From Bacteroidales bacterium (GTDB lineage Bacteria > Bacteroidota > Bacteroidia > Bacteroidales > JAGOPY01), in NCBI GenBank assembly GCA_030638325.1, contig DAOWEV010000218.1:1-13000 (forward strand): a stretch of DNA of 13,000 nucleotides, in the 5' to 3' direction. Positions 5,684 through 13,000 of the stretch are shown here, in pieces. Each line of letters opens with the position of its first letter. Positions within the stretch are counted from its first letter, which is position 1. Position numbers and translations under genes: made by a program. The notes under the pieces were generated by a model. It was not told the DNA's origin. It made no database searches and saw nothing but the letters and a program-made list of their open reading frames with translations.

Positions 5684-7423
5684 TACCATCCCGATACCCA
5701 GTTCCTTCAACTGTTCCTCCGAGATCACTGATGGAGAATCGATCATTACATCCTGTCCGGCATTATTTTTTGGAAAGGCAATGAAATCACGAATGGTATC
5801 GGAGCCACCGAAAAGGGCCGCCAGCCGGTCGAAGCCCAGGGCTATGCCGCCGTGTGGTGGGGCGCCGTATTCAAAAGCATTCATGAGAAATCCAAACTGC
5901 TGCTGTGCCTGCTCTTCAGTAAAGCCGAGGAGTGCAAACATTTTTTTCTGCAGCTCCTTATCATGTATCCTGATTGAGCCTCCTCCGATCTCCACCCCGT
6001 TGATGACCATGTCATAGGCATTTGCCCTGACCTTGCCGGGGTGAGGCTCCAGTAAATGAATGTCCTCCTGTTTCGGAGAAGTGAAAGGATGATGCATGGC
6101 ATGGAAACGCCGGGCCTCATCATTCCATTCAAGCAATGGAAAATCGACTACCCACAATGGCTTAAATACATTGGGATCGCATAAATCGAGCCGGTTGCCC
6201 ATCTCCAGGCGGAGGGTGCCCATGGCTTTGCGTGTATTATCCGTGAGACCAGCCATTACCAATAACAGATCACCGGGTTTGGCATTAAAAGCCTCAGTCC
6301 ATTTTTGAAAGGCTTGCTGATCGAAAAATTTATCCACCGATGACTTGAATGAACCGTCTTCATTATATTTCACATAGATAAGTCCTTTTGCCCCGATCTG
6401 TGGCTTCTTCACAAAATCAACCAGTTGGTCAAGCTGCTTTCTGGAGTAGCCTGCACATCCCGGCACACTGATGCCAACCACCAGTTCTGCGTCCTCAAAA
6501 ACTTTAAAACCGGAATCTTTTACAAGGGCATTCAGCTCAACGAACTGCATGCCGAATCTCAAATCCGGCTTATCGGATCCATAATATTTCATGGCATCAT
6601 CAAAAGTCATCCGGGCAAATCCACCAATCTCCATACCTTTTATTTCCTTGAAAAGATAGGTGATCAATCCTTCGAAAATAGCCAGCACATCATCCTCGGT
6701 AACAAATGACATCTCACAATCGATTTGAGTAAACTCGGGTTGCCTGTCGGCACGCAGGTCTTCATCGCGGAAACAACGAACGATCTGAAAATACTTGTCA
6801 TACCCGGCCACCATCAGCAGTTGTTTGAAAGTCTGGGGGGACTGCGGCAGAGCATAAAAGGTTCCCTGGTGCATCCGGGAGGGCACCACAAAATCGCGGG
6901 CTCCTTCGGGAGTCGATTTGATAAGGAACGGCGTCTCGATCTCGATGAAATCAATTGAATCCATGTAATTCCTGGTTTTCAAAGCAAGTTTATGCCGCAA
7001 TTCCAGGTTTTTTTTCAACGGGTTTCTCCGGAGATCAAGGTAACGGTATTTCATCCTGATCTCTTCTCCGCCATCGGTCTCGTCTTCAATGGTAAAAGGA
7101 GGTGTTTTCGAAGGATTCAACACCTTCAGCGTGTTTACAATTATTTCGATGTCACCCGTGGATAGCTTCTTGTTTTTATTGCTTCGTTCTGTCACTTTTC
7201 CGCTAACCGAAAGAACAAATTCCCTGCCGGGTTTCCGGGCCTGCTCACACAAATCCGGATCTGTGTCCATGTTGAAGACAAGCTGGGTGATCCCGTAACG
7301 GTCGCGCAGGTCGATAAAGGTCATTCCCCCAAGATCTCTTGACTTTTGGACCCAGCCGGTTAAAGTAACATCCTGTCCGGTATTATCGATATTTAATTCA
7401 CCGCAAGTGTGTGTTCGTAGCAT
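5675..7423 (-). CDS. aspS: Aspartyl-tRNA synthetase
   Basis: 582-residue class IIb aminoacyl-tRNA synthetase that charges tRNA-Asp. The N-terminal OB-fold anticodon-binding domain (about residues 1-105, with LTGWVQKSRDLGG) is followed by class II motif 1 around P165 (IEIETPFL), motif 2 around R219 (CFRDEDLRADRQPEF) and motif 3 around R533 (GIALGFDRL). The extra GAD insertion domain of bacterial AspRS lies between motifs 2 and 3. Residue L31 corresponds to the Leu of E. coli AspRS, not the His of non-discriminating enzymes, so charging of tRNA-Asn is not expected. It follows the DUF6873 gene by 45 nt on the same strand, so it may be the last gene of that unit. Its last codons and stop lie inside a repeat array. 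Confidence 0.97.
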   Translation of the reverse strand: MLRTHTCGELNIDNTGQDVTLTGWVQKSRDLGGMTFIDLRDRYGITQLVFNMDTDPDLCEQARKPGREFVLSVSGKVTERSNKNKKLSTGDIEIIVNTLKVLNPSKTPPFTIEDETDGGEEIRMKYRYLDLRRNPLKKNLELRHKLALKTRNYMDSIDFIEIETPFLIKSTPEGARDFVVPSRMHQGTFYALPQSPQTFKQLLMVAGYDKYFQIVRCFRDEDLRADRQPEFTQIDCEMSFVTEDDVLAIFEGLITYLFKEIKGMEIGGFARMTFDDAMKYYGSDKPDLRFGMQFVELNALVKDSGFKVFEDAELVVGISVPGCAGYSRKQLDQLVDFVKKPQIGAKGLIYVKYNEDGSFKSSVDKFFDQQAFQKWTEAFNAKPGDLLLVMAGLTDNTRKAMGTLRLEMGNRLDLCDPNVFKPLWVVDFPLLEWNDEARRFHAMHHPFTSPKQEDIHLLEPHPGKVRANAYDMVINGVEIGGGSIRIHDKELQKKMFALLGFTEEQAQQQFGFLMNAFEYGAPPHGGIALGFDRLAALFGGSDTIRDFIAFPKNNAGQDVMIDSPSVISEEQLKELGIGMVGG

Positions 7424-7453
7424 GATGGTCTTGTCCTTTAAATTAAGAATTTG

Positions 7454-7461
7454 CGAAGGTA
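7454..7461 (-). promoter_or_regulatory. Weak candidate -7 element for aspS
   Basis: TACCTTCG on the minus strand differs by one base from TAnnTTTG and lies about 30 nt before the aspS ATG. The -33 region is only T-rich. It would allow aspS to be transcribed independently of the upstream DUF6873 gene. Confidence 0.3.
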
Positions 7462-7468
7462 CGTTTTT

Positions 7469-8161
7469 TCAAGATTCAAGAAAAAAGATGCTTCCGCCAT
7501 CAAAAAGAGGCCCATCGTATAACTCGATGATCTGATATCCCAGACCGGAAAGATATTCGCTGACTTTTCCCCCGTCATTGAAATGATCTAAACTTCCGAG
7601 GGTAAAAACATGGTCATTAAAAACACCGCATGCCCCTCCGAAAAAGCCATGTTTTTTTCCTGGCAACAGGATATCCCGGGGATCAACATACAAAACGTCA
7701 ATATGAAATCTTGTGAGTACTTTTTGAATCCCGGCATCGGAAGTTATAAAATGATCATTTTTCAGTGGCAGAAGGTTACACCGGCAATATCCCTGATCTA
7801 CATGGATCAAATCCAGGTTATCGGTGCGATTTGTGAGGCTGGAATCGGTATGCCTGAAATTGTGTATCATATATTTTTCCGTAACCACGGCATTGTAATG
7901 AACGCTTTCAGGATATTTTGCCCCAACCGGACTTTCTCCCATGATGACACCGGCTCCGTGTTTCCTTAATTGTTCCGGAAATGATTCCGGGATATTGGGT
8001 GCCACTACCAATTGCCCTTCCAGTTCACACATAAAAATATCCGGATGTCCGGAAATGGCTTCATAGGTGATCCCGCTTGTTTCAAACTCCGCTAATTCAC
8101 CGAAAAAAGCCAGTTTCTGCTTTGCTTCCCGGGGTATTCTCTTATCAATAATTATCAGCAT
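7469..8161 (-). CDS. DUF6873-like protein with predicted GME (guanidine-modifying) fold
   Basis: 230-residue cytosolic protein without signal peptide or membrane segment. It shows the blocks I associate with the DUF6873 family found in Clostridia and Bacteroidota: SGHPDIFMC (37-45), the KYPESVHYN segment (82-90), HVDQGYCRCN (120-129), ITSDAGI (139-145), HGFFGGACG (171-179) and a C-terminal DGPLFDGGSIFF (216-227). The family is related by fold to arginine deiminase and DDAH enzymes. In active members a Cys, usually next to a His, follows the C-terminal Gly-Gly motif; here Phe occupies that region, so the usual catalytic Cys appears to be missing. Its start overlaps the end of the radical SAM gene by 17 nt, which implies tight coexpression. 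The family name is recalled rather than searched. Function unknown. Confidence 0.65.
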   Translation of the reverse strand: MLIIIDKRIPREAKQKLAFFGELAEFETSGITYEAISGHPDIFMCELEGQLVVAPNIPESFPEQLRKHGAGVIMGESPVGAKYPESVHYNAVVTEKYMIHNFRHTDSSLTNRTDNLDLIHVDQGYCRCNLLPLKNDHFITSDAGIQKVLTRFHIDVLYVDPRDILLPGKKHGFFGGACGVFNDHVFTLGSLDHFNDGGKVSEYLSGLGYQIIELYDGPLFDGGSIFFLES

Positions 8162-9152
8162 AAAAGTCTCTTCCTTCTAATTCAACATCTGTCTGATACA
8201 CAACAGTATTATAATGTTCTAACAATCTTTTCTTATTTTTTGCTGAATATCCAACTGCAAAATTAAGCTGCTTTGGGTGAACTGTTATCCGGATGCTCTT
8301 GTATTTATTATTAGTCAGCTGCTTTAATTCTTCCCACCATAGTTCTGTCATGGCAAGTTCCCTGAAAGATTTATGAAAAGGCCCCGCCACAAGCTCTTTT
8401 CCGGTAATTAACCCTTCTGAAGGATGGAGTCCCATCCGGATCACCTTCACCCGGCCTTTTTCAAAGATCTTAAAAACTTCTTTAGACCAAAAGACAGCAT
8501 CATCCAGGGGCAATGGCTTGTATTTCTTATTATGGTAAAGTTCTTCAAGTTTTGTTTCTTTAATGACAAGGGTTGGATAGATCCTGGTATTATCCGCCCT
8601 TAGTTCGACTATCTGTGTGGCCGTATCCATTGCAAGCTCCAGGGAATCACCCGGAAGCCCGATCATCATTTGCAGCCCGAGCCTGAAATTGAATTTTCTG
8701 ATCAATCCGGAAGCGGTGATAGTATCCTGAACGGTATGCCCTCTGCTGCTACGCTGTAACACTTCATCATGCATTGATTGAGCCCCCAGTTCAATGGTAT
8801 TTACTTTATATTTTTTGAGCAGTTTCAGCACGGTCACACTGATATAATCAGGACGCGTGGAAAGCCTGATACCCTGTATTTTGCCTTGCTCCAGATAGGG
8901 GATGGCAACTTTTAAATAGGCTTCCTGTTCTGCCTGTGGGATACCTGTGAAATTCCCTCCGAAAAAACCGATCTCCACAACTCTTTTCCTGGTGGGTATG
9001 GTTTCCAGGTATTTCCCGATAATGTCTTTAACCTCCTCCGGAGAAGGCACTTTCAGATGCCCGGATATCTTCCGCTGGTTGCAGAAGATGCATTGGAACG
9101 GACAGGCCAGCTCCGGGATAAAAACGGGTATGGTGTAATGTTTCGTGTCCAC
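8145..9152 (-). CDS. Elp3-like radical SAM protein without acetyltransferase domain
   Basis: 335-residue radical SAM enzyme with the cluster motif C17-x3-C21-x2-C24 (CPFQCIFC), a GGNFTG motif at the GGE position and Elp3/HemN-like segments such as ELGAQSMHDEVL and QMMIGLPGDS. These bind a [4Fe-4S] cluster and SAM to generate a 5'-deoxyadenosyl radical. The overall resemblance is to the radical SAM half of Elp3 and to the YhcC group, but the C-terminal GNAT domain of true Elp3 is absent. The start is GTG at 9152, because an in-frame TGA lies just upstream and no nearby ATG is available. It overlaps the downstream DUF6873 gene by 17 nt, so the two products may act together. The substrate is not known. 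Confidence 0.85.
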   Translation of the reverse strand: MDTKHYTIPVFIPELACPFQCIFCNQRKISGHLKVPSPEEVKDIIGKYLETIPTRKRVVEIGFFGGNFTGIPQAEQEAYLKVAIPYLEQGKIQGIRLSTRPDYISVTVLKLLKKYKVNTIELGAQSMHDEVLQRSSRGHTVQDTITASGLIRKFNFRLGLQMMIGLPGDSLELAMDTATQIVELRADNTRIYPTLVIKETKLEELYHNKKYKPLPLDDAVFWSKEVFKIFEKGRVKVIRMGLHPSEGLITGKELVAGPFHKSFRELAMTELWWEELKQLTNNKYKSIRITVHPKQLNFAVGYSAKNKKRLLEHYNTVVYQTDVELEGRDFYADNY

Positions 9153-9188
9153 CGGTATGTTTCAAGTTTAATGTTGAACCTTGAAATA

Positions 9189-9196
9189 CAAATTTA
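9189..9196 (-). promoter_or_regulatory. Candidate -7 element for the radical SAM operon
   Basis: On the minus strand TAAATTTG matches TAnnTTTG exactly, 36 nt before the GTG start of the radical SAM gene. No clear TTTG is found 19-21 nt further upstream, so confidence is limited. Confidence 0.4.
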
Positions 9197-9273
9197 CTGT
9201 AATTCTTAATGCAGCACCGCATATCGGGGTAACTTCAAAAACATTTATGCCCTGCTTATCATTTATATTTTTA

Positions 9274-9281
9274 TATCTTTA
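9274..9281 (+). promoter_or_regulatory. Candidate -7 element for the envelope operon
   Basis: TATCTTTA matches seven of eight positions of TAnnTTTG, about 70 nt before the preferred ATG at 9353. The -33 position reads CCTG and is weak. It is the most plausible promoter for the four rightward genes, but it is not strong. Confidence 0.35.
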
Positions 9282-9352
9282 CAGATGGAATTGATGGCAC
9301 AATCAGGCGCCTTCTTCAATCAAAAATGCTGCTAATAATCAAATTACATGTT

Positions 9353-11017
9353 ATGAAAATATATTTGCCATTTATTAGTAGGGTCATTACCGCTTTATTT
9401 ATAATGGTTTTATTGGGCCTGTCACCGGTTTATTGCCAGCAGGGGAATGAGGCATTATCGGCCGATTATTCCCGCCCATCCGTAAGCTTTTTTATCACCA
9501 GTTATGCTGGAGATGGTACCAGTATGAATGCTGCAGCATCAGCAGAGAAGATTTACTTTTCCGATAAGTATTTTAACCACAACCTGAGCAGTGTTTCCTT
9601 TGAAATGCCAGGGGATTTTAAGAACAGGAGCTATGATGACAAAAGGGCTTTGCTGAAAGAGTATCTTGAAAGAAATGGGATTGGACGGGAAATGGTGGCA
9701 AAGTGGTTCAGCCGCCAGGAAAACGGGATGTTCAGCCTCAACTACATCCACAAGTGCGGTATGTATGATGCCAACGATCAGGATGTGCTGATGTCTGAAG
9801 CAGCCAAACGGGGTGAGGCCGTTATGAAAGACGCCGGCCAGAATCTCGTTAATAAGACCTATGTACTGATTATTTCTCCGAAGGAGTTCACATCCTTCGA
9901 TGATAAAACATCTCATGGATGGAGGTCCAGATATGATGTGTTTCTATATAAACTTGACTTTGATTATGAAGTTGTAGAAAGGTTTTATAAAATATGGCCT
10001 TATGATGACGATCCGGAAGAAGTGAAGAACGTAAAAATTGCTGCCTTCGATACACTGTCTTTCTCGTTTACGTATGTATATGGGAAATCCGATCTGACCT
10101 CCGGTGCAAGTGAGCTTTATGTTCTTACCGATAATCCCAAGTCATCGGCACAATTATTCGATGAGATGGTTATAGAAATATATAACAATGCCGTGTTCAA
10201 TATCAACAAAGACCTGGAAGCCTTCCGGGTGAAGGTCAATGTATCGGGAACACACCCCATCAGATCAAAGATCGGTAAGAAGGAGGGCTTACGTTGCGAT
10301 CAACGCTATTTTGTATACGAATTTGTCTGGGATGAAAAAACAGATACCGCTAAAGAAGACCGGAAGGCAGTGGTGAGGGCCACGGGCAAAATTGCCGACA
10401 ACAGGGAAGTGGCTACAGGGTATAGTCCTGAAAGCAAATTTTACCAGATATATGGCGGAACAGTAAAACAGGGAATGGTGATGCAACAACGCAACGATTT
10501 AGGGATATCCCTGGTGGCCGGCTACGGTTATGGCGGTTTTGGCGGTATTGCAGGATTTGAGGCGGGACTTTGGATCCGTACAGGTTTTTTCACCAACATC
10601 CCCTCATTGTATGCCATGGTCGATATAGGATTTGATATGGGCGATTATGCACCGGTTGAACTTGAAGATAAAGATTATTCGTTTTTCAGGTACTCGGCCG
10701 GACTCGGTAAAGGGATCCGTTTTGCCAGGATCGTGGAGTTAATACCCTTCCTTGCCTGGGGCCAGGAATCCACCAGCAACGATAGTCTGTCGGTCATAAG
10801 AACCAACTATATGAAAGGAGGAGGTGTCCTGGGAATCAATATCACACACAACTTTTCTGTGATGGGACAATTTAATTATTATGCCCCTTACGGAAGCGTA
10901 AGTACCGAAATAAGGGATAGTGAAAATGAGGCAATAAAGGAAGAGTATGAATGGACGGACAAATTTGCAGGACGCGATGGCATCAGTCTGATGTTTGGAA
11001 TTAGATTTGAGTTCTAA
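9353..11017 (+). CDS. Exported protein with predicted C-terminal outer-membrane beta barrel
   Basis: 554 residues from ATG 9353, chosen over the in-frame ATG at 9326 because it gives a normal signal peptide (MKIYLPF, hydrophobic core to about residue 25, cleavage near VYC-QQ). Residues 35-300 are a soluble region of unknown fold. Around 303-380 a module reads IRSKIGKKEGL, then YFVYEF, VVRATGKIADN and GGTVKQGMVM, which recalls the small beta domains at the C terminus of FlgT-type proteins. Residues 383-554 alternate hydrophobic strands with glycines and aromatics and end in GIRFEF, the terminal Phe typical of outer-membrane barrels, probably about eight strands. It is the first of at least four exported proteins. 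Similar uncharacterised proteins occur in Bacteroides, from memory. The biological role is unknown. Confidence 0.7.
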   Translation: MKIYLPFISRVITALFIMVLLGLSPVYCQQGNEALSADYSRPSVSFFITSYAGDGTSMNAAASAEKIYFSDKYFNHNLSSVSFEMPGDFKNRSYDDKRALLKEYLERNGIGREMVAKWFSRQENGMFSLNYIHKCGMYDANDQDVLMSEAAKRGEAVMKDAGQNLVNKTYVLIISPKEFTSFDDKTSHGWRSRYDVFLYKLDFDYEVVERFYKIWPYDDDPEEVKNVKIAAFDTLSFSFTYVYGKSDLTSGASELYVLTDNPKSSAQLFDEMVIEIYNNAVFNINKDLEAFRVKVNVSGTHPIRSKIGKKEGLRCDQRYFVYEFVWDEKTDTAKEDRKAVVRATGKIADNREVATGYSPESKFYQIYGGTVKQGMVMQQRNDLGISLVAGYGYGGFGGIAGFEAGLWIRTGFFTNIPSLYAMVDIGFDMGDYAPVELEDKDYSFFRYSAGLGKGIRFARIVELIPFLAWGQESTSNDSLSVIRTNYMKGGGVLGINITHNFSVMGQFNYYAPYGSVSTEIRDSENEAIKEEYEWTDKFAGRDGISLMFGIRFEF

Positions 11018-11036
11018 CACAAAAAAATCTCAGGAT

Positions 11037-11546
11037 ATGAAGAATATTATGATTATCATGCTTTTTGCTTTTGGTTTAACAACCCTTGTTAACGCCCAAA
11101 GCCGTAAAGAGCGCAAAGCCATGTACAACAGTGATTTTAGCTATGAGGTCCAGAGCCTTGGAGTAGGTCAGGATGGAACTAAACTTCTGAAAGTCTGGGG
11201 TTACGGGAAAAAACCCGATGATGCCGTGTATGAAGCCAAGCGCAATGCGATTACGGCGGTGATTTTCAGGGGTATACCGGCAGGTAACGGGGCAGCGGCC
11301 ACACCGGCAATATTGTCCGTGGATGGATATGAGAAAAATACGGACTTCTTTGACAAATTTTTTGAGGCAGGCGGGATGTACCTGAGCTTCGTCAACAGCA
11401 CTACCGATGGCATACCCGGAGGGGCCGACCGTATAAGGATGAAGAAAGGTTATAAAGTAGGCCTCAGCGCTTCGGTTAATTATAATGCTTTACGGACTTA
11501 TCTTGAAGAACAAGGTATTGCAAAAAAAATGGACGCAGGATTTTGA
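11037..11546 (+). CDS. Small exported protein, LPP20-like
   Basis: 169-residue exported protein. The signal peptide MKNIMIIMLFAFGLTTLVNA is followed directly by QSRKERK, suggesting cleavage after A20. The mature part has VWGYGKKPDDAVYEAKRNA (53-71), which matches the G-x-G...A-x3-A-x3-A pattern at the start of LPP20/FlgT-N-like domains. Its ending VNYNALRTYLEEQGI (148-161) is also LPP20-like. There is no lipobox, so it is periplasmic rather than a lipoprotein. A longer TTG-initiated reading frame from 10995 overlaps the upstream gene and is rejected. It starts 19 nt after the outer-membrane-barrel gene, so it is almost certainly cotranscribed. The LPP20 relation is an inference from the motif; function is unknown. 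Confidence 0.72.
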   Translation: MKNIMIIMLFAFGLTTLVNAQSRKERKAMYNSDFSYEVQSLGVGQDGTKLLKVWGYGKKPDDAVYEAKRNAITAVIFRGIPAGNGAAATPAILSVDGYEKNTDFFDKFFEAGGMYLSFVNSTTDGIPGGADRIRMKKGYKVGLSASVNYNALRTYLEEQGIAKKMDAGF

Positions 11547-11621
11547 TATGACAGTTTAAACCTGCATGATGCTAAAGGCTAATCAAAAAAAAACATCTCT
11601 TACAAAAAAAGGAAATATAAT

Positions 11622-12590
11622 ATGAAAAGGACAATATTTACCCATCTGTTCATCCTCGCTGCGCTGATCATGTTTGGTCAGGCAAAGAAACCCATTCTGA
11701 TGGTGGTGCCAAGTGACAATTATTGCATGCAGCATGGTTATTCCATTCTTGTGAATATCAACGGGGAGAACCGGTTGCTGCCTGATTACCGGAAAGCTTT
11801 GCAACAGGACGAAGACCTACGCCTGGTCATGATCAAGATGGGCTCAATTATGGCTGAAAGAGGGTTTCCTTTGAAAGACCTCGAACAGACCTTAAAAAGC
11901 ATTGACTCACAAACTGCTGAAACATCGATGTTGTCGTCAAAAAGTTCGGGGGCAGCCATCATGGAAACACCCATCGACATCCTGAAAAGGACTGCAAAAG
12001 CCGACATTATCCTGGATCTTGGTATTGTTGTAAAAAGCCAGGGGCCCAACAATTACGTTACTTTTACACTGAAAGGGCTGGATGCTTACACAAATAAGCA
12101 AATTGCAGGGGCCGCCGGTGCCGGTAAACCTTCTTCGGCAGCTACGGTAGATCTTTTACTTGAGGAAGCGGTACTCAGTCATATGGACAACTTTAATGCC
12201 CAGCTAATGTCATTCTTTGAAGACATGTTCGCTAACGGCCGTGAAGTTACTCTCGTCCTCAGGGTTTGGGATAATGCCGACATTGACATGGAGCAGGATT
12301 ATGAGGTTGATGGCCTGATGGATATGCTGGGGTTTCATATTGAAAACTGGATGGCTGACAATACCGTTTCGGGCAGATTTTCGACTATCGATGCCACCGA
12401 AACCATGATGCGTTTCGAACAAGTGAGGATTCCTGTGATGATGGAGTACAAAGGAAGGGAAATTGCCATGGATACCAGGAGGTTTGTTTCCAATCTTTCC
12501 AGATATCTGTCAAAACCACCTTTCAATATCGAATCAAAGATCTATCAGCGTGGACTGGGTGAAGCCTGGCTGATCCTCGGAGAAAAATAA
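11622..12590 (+). CDS. DUF6175-like exported protein
   Basis: 322-residue exported protein. The signal peptide runs to about FGQA (21), followed by KKPILMVVPSDNYC, the opening block I associate with the Bacteroidota DUF6175 family. A central region (about 110-150) reads ILKRTAKADIILDLGIVV and resembles the strand-helix pattern of periplasmic CsgG/LpoB-type domains. A second domain (about 205-322) contains VTLVLRVWDNADIDMEQDYEVDG in two adjoining strands and ends in LGEAWLILGEK. No catalytic motif is evident. An AGGA about 8 nt upstream may serve as ribosome-binding site. The gap to the previous gene is 75 nt and to the next 45 nt. The family name is recalled, not searched, and the family has no known function. 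Confidence 0.68.
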   Translation: MKRTIFTHLFILAALIMFGQAKKPILMVVPSDNYCMQHGYSILVNINGENRLLPDYRKALQQDEDLRLVMIKMGSIMAERGFPLKDLEQTLKSIDSQTAETSMLSSKSSGAAIMETPIDILKRTAKADIILDLGIVVKSQGPNNYVTFTLKGLDAYTNKQIAGAAGAGKPSSAATVDLLLEEAVLSHMDNFNAQLMSFFEDMFANGREVTLVLRVWDNADIDMEQDYEVDGLMDMLGFHIENWMADNTVSGRFSTIDATETMMRFEQVRIPVMMEYKGREIAMDTRRFVSNLSRYLSKPPFNIESKIYQRGLGEAWLILGEK

Positions 12591-12635
12591 TTGACAGTTC
12601 AATACAAGGGACAATGAAATAAAAATTATATACTG

Positions 12636-13000
12636 ATGAAAAAATTTACACTCATTATTGCCGTAATAGTAATTTTATTGCAGGTACCAGGTATTCATGC
12701 CCAAAATACAATGGGAAAAGGCGATGATTATTCCAGGATAGCCATCGCACCCATCATTTCTGAGAAACAGGCTGACCTGCCACGAGGTGCAGCGGATGTA
12801 CTGGTGGGAAAAATGAGGCAGATTATTAGTCTTAACGGCCTCAGCGCCATGGATGATGCCCCGTTGTTCATCCTGTACCCGGAATTGATGGTGATCAGCA
12901 GCGAAGTAGCACCCACCACACCACCAATGTATACATATGTTATGGAAGTGGTTTTCAACCTCGCCGACCGGTTCACAGGAAATGTATATGCCAGTACAAC
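12636..13000 (+). CDS. Exported protein of unknown function, 3' truncated by window edge
   Basis: The first 121 codons of a gene that continues beyond the right edge. It begins with a clear signal peptide (MKKFTLIIAVIVILL..., cleavage near GIHA-QN, residue 23). The mature part starts with YSRIAIAPIISEKQADLPRG and AADVLVGKMRQIISLNGL, followed by a strand LFILYPELMVISSEVAPTTPPM. An early strand followed by a helix carrying a conserved-looking LVGKM and then GL is reminiscent of CsgG/TolB-N-like periplasmic domains, but this is weak. It follows the DUF6175-like gene by 45 nt in the same direction and belongs to the same operon. Comparable proteins with an APTTPPM-type segment occur in Bacteroides, from memory. 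Function is unknown. Confidence 0.7.
   Translation, partial: MKKFTLIIAVIVILLQVPGIHAQNTMGKGDDYSRIAIAPIISEKQADLPRGAADVLVGKMRQIISLNGLSAMDDAPLFILYPELMVISSEVAPTTPPMYTYVMEVVFNLADRFTGNVYAST

Larger units (their letters stand above)
9153..9352. other. Divergent intergenic region
   Basis: 200-bp AT-rich region between the leftward radical SAM unit and the rightward envelope operon. It holds one candidate -7 element on each strand, annotated separately. No heptamer array and no coding sequence are seen, although an in-frame ATG at 9326 precedes the preferred start. Confidence 0.6.

Noticed and set aside
5634..6017. Rightward reading frames opposite aspS (and similar ones opposite fabH, U32 and the phosphatase)
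   Set aside because: They are antisense to well-conserved genes, show no recognisable domain, and follow from codon bias of the real strand.
9326..9352. Earlier ATG start for the outer-membrane-barrel protein
   Set aside because: It would add nine residues before the basic-hydrophobic signal peptide; the ATG at 9353 gives a typical leader.
9353..9445. Lipoprotein assignment for the barrel protein from the Cys at residue 28
   Set aside because: The preceding residues SPVY do not fit the lipobox L-[AS]-[GA]-C, and the protein ends in a barrel.
10995..11036. TTG start for the LPP20-like protein
   Set aside because: It overlaps the previous gene and puts a charged segment ahead of a clean signal peptide beginning at ATG 11037.

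Overview
The window reads as a chromosomal segment from a member of the Bacteroidota, probably an uncultured Bacteroidales-like lineage. The order DUF177 (yceD) – rpmF – fabH is typical of that phylum. Several gene starts are preceded by the Bacteroidota -7 element TAnnTTTG rather than an E. coli -10 box, Shine-Dalgarno sequences are mostly weak, and the last 4 kb encodes secreted proteins that resemble uncharacterised Bacteroides envelope proteins. No transposase, integrase, phage gene, CRISPR array, tRNA or rRNA was seen.

Layout. 2-148 (+) is the end of a V-type ATPase proteolipid (subunit K). 302-2056 (+) is a housekeeping operon: DUF177 protein, ribosomal protein L32 and FabH. A 200-bp convergent intergenic region follows, holding a striking inverted pair of heptamer arrays. 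2257-4022 (-) carries a GNAT acetyltransferase and a U32-family protein of the TrhP type (tRNA hydroxylation). 4184-5617 (+) is a secreted alkaline phosphatase. 5675-9152 (-) looks like one transcription unit: an Elp3-like radical SAM protein, a DUF6873/GME-fold protein overlapping it by 17 nt, then aspS. 9353 to the right edge (+) is a set of at least four exported proteins: an outer-membrane-barrel protein, an LPP20-like 169-residue protein, a DUF6175-type protein and a truncated fourth protein.

Two things deserve attention. First, the non-coding DNA of the first 5.7 kb contains four arrays of degenerate short units, three of them in strict 7-bp phase and one mixed 8/7-bp. The units share the period but not the sequence. 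One pair of arrays is arranged head-to-head and could fold into a roughly 45-bp imperfect hairpin between convergent genes; two others abut or overlap the stop codons of neighbouring genes. Second, the 9.35-13 kb operon looks like an uncharacterised Bacteroidota cell-envelope module, possibly analogous in parts to FlgT/LPP20/CsgG-type assemblies. Its function cannot be read from the sequence.
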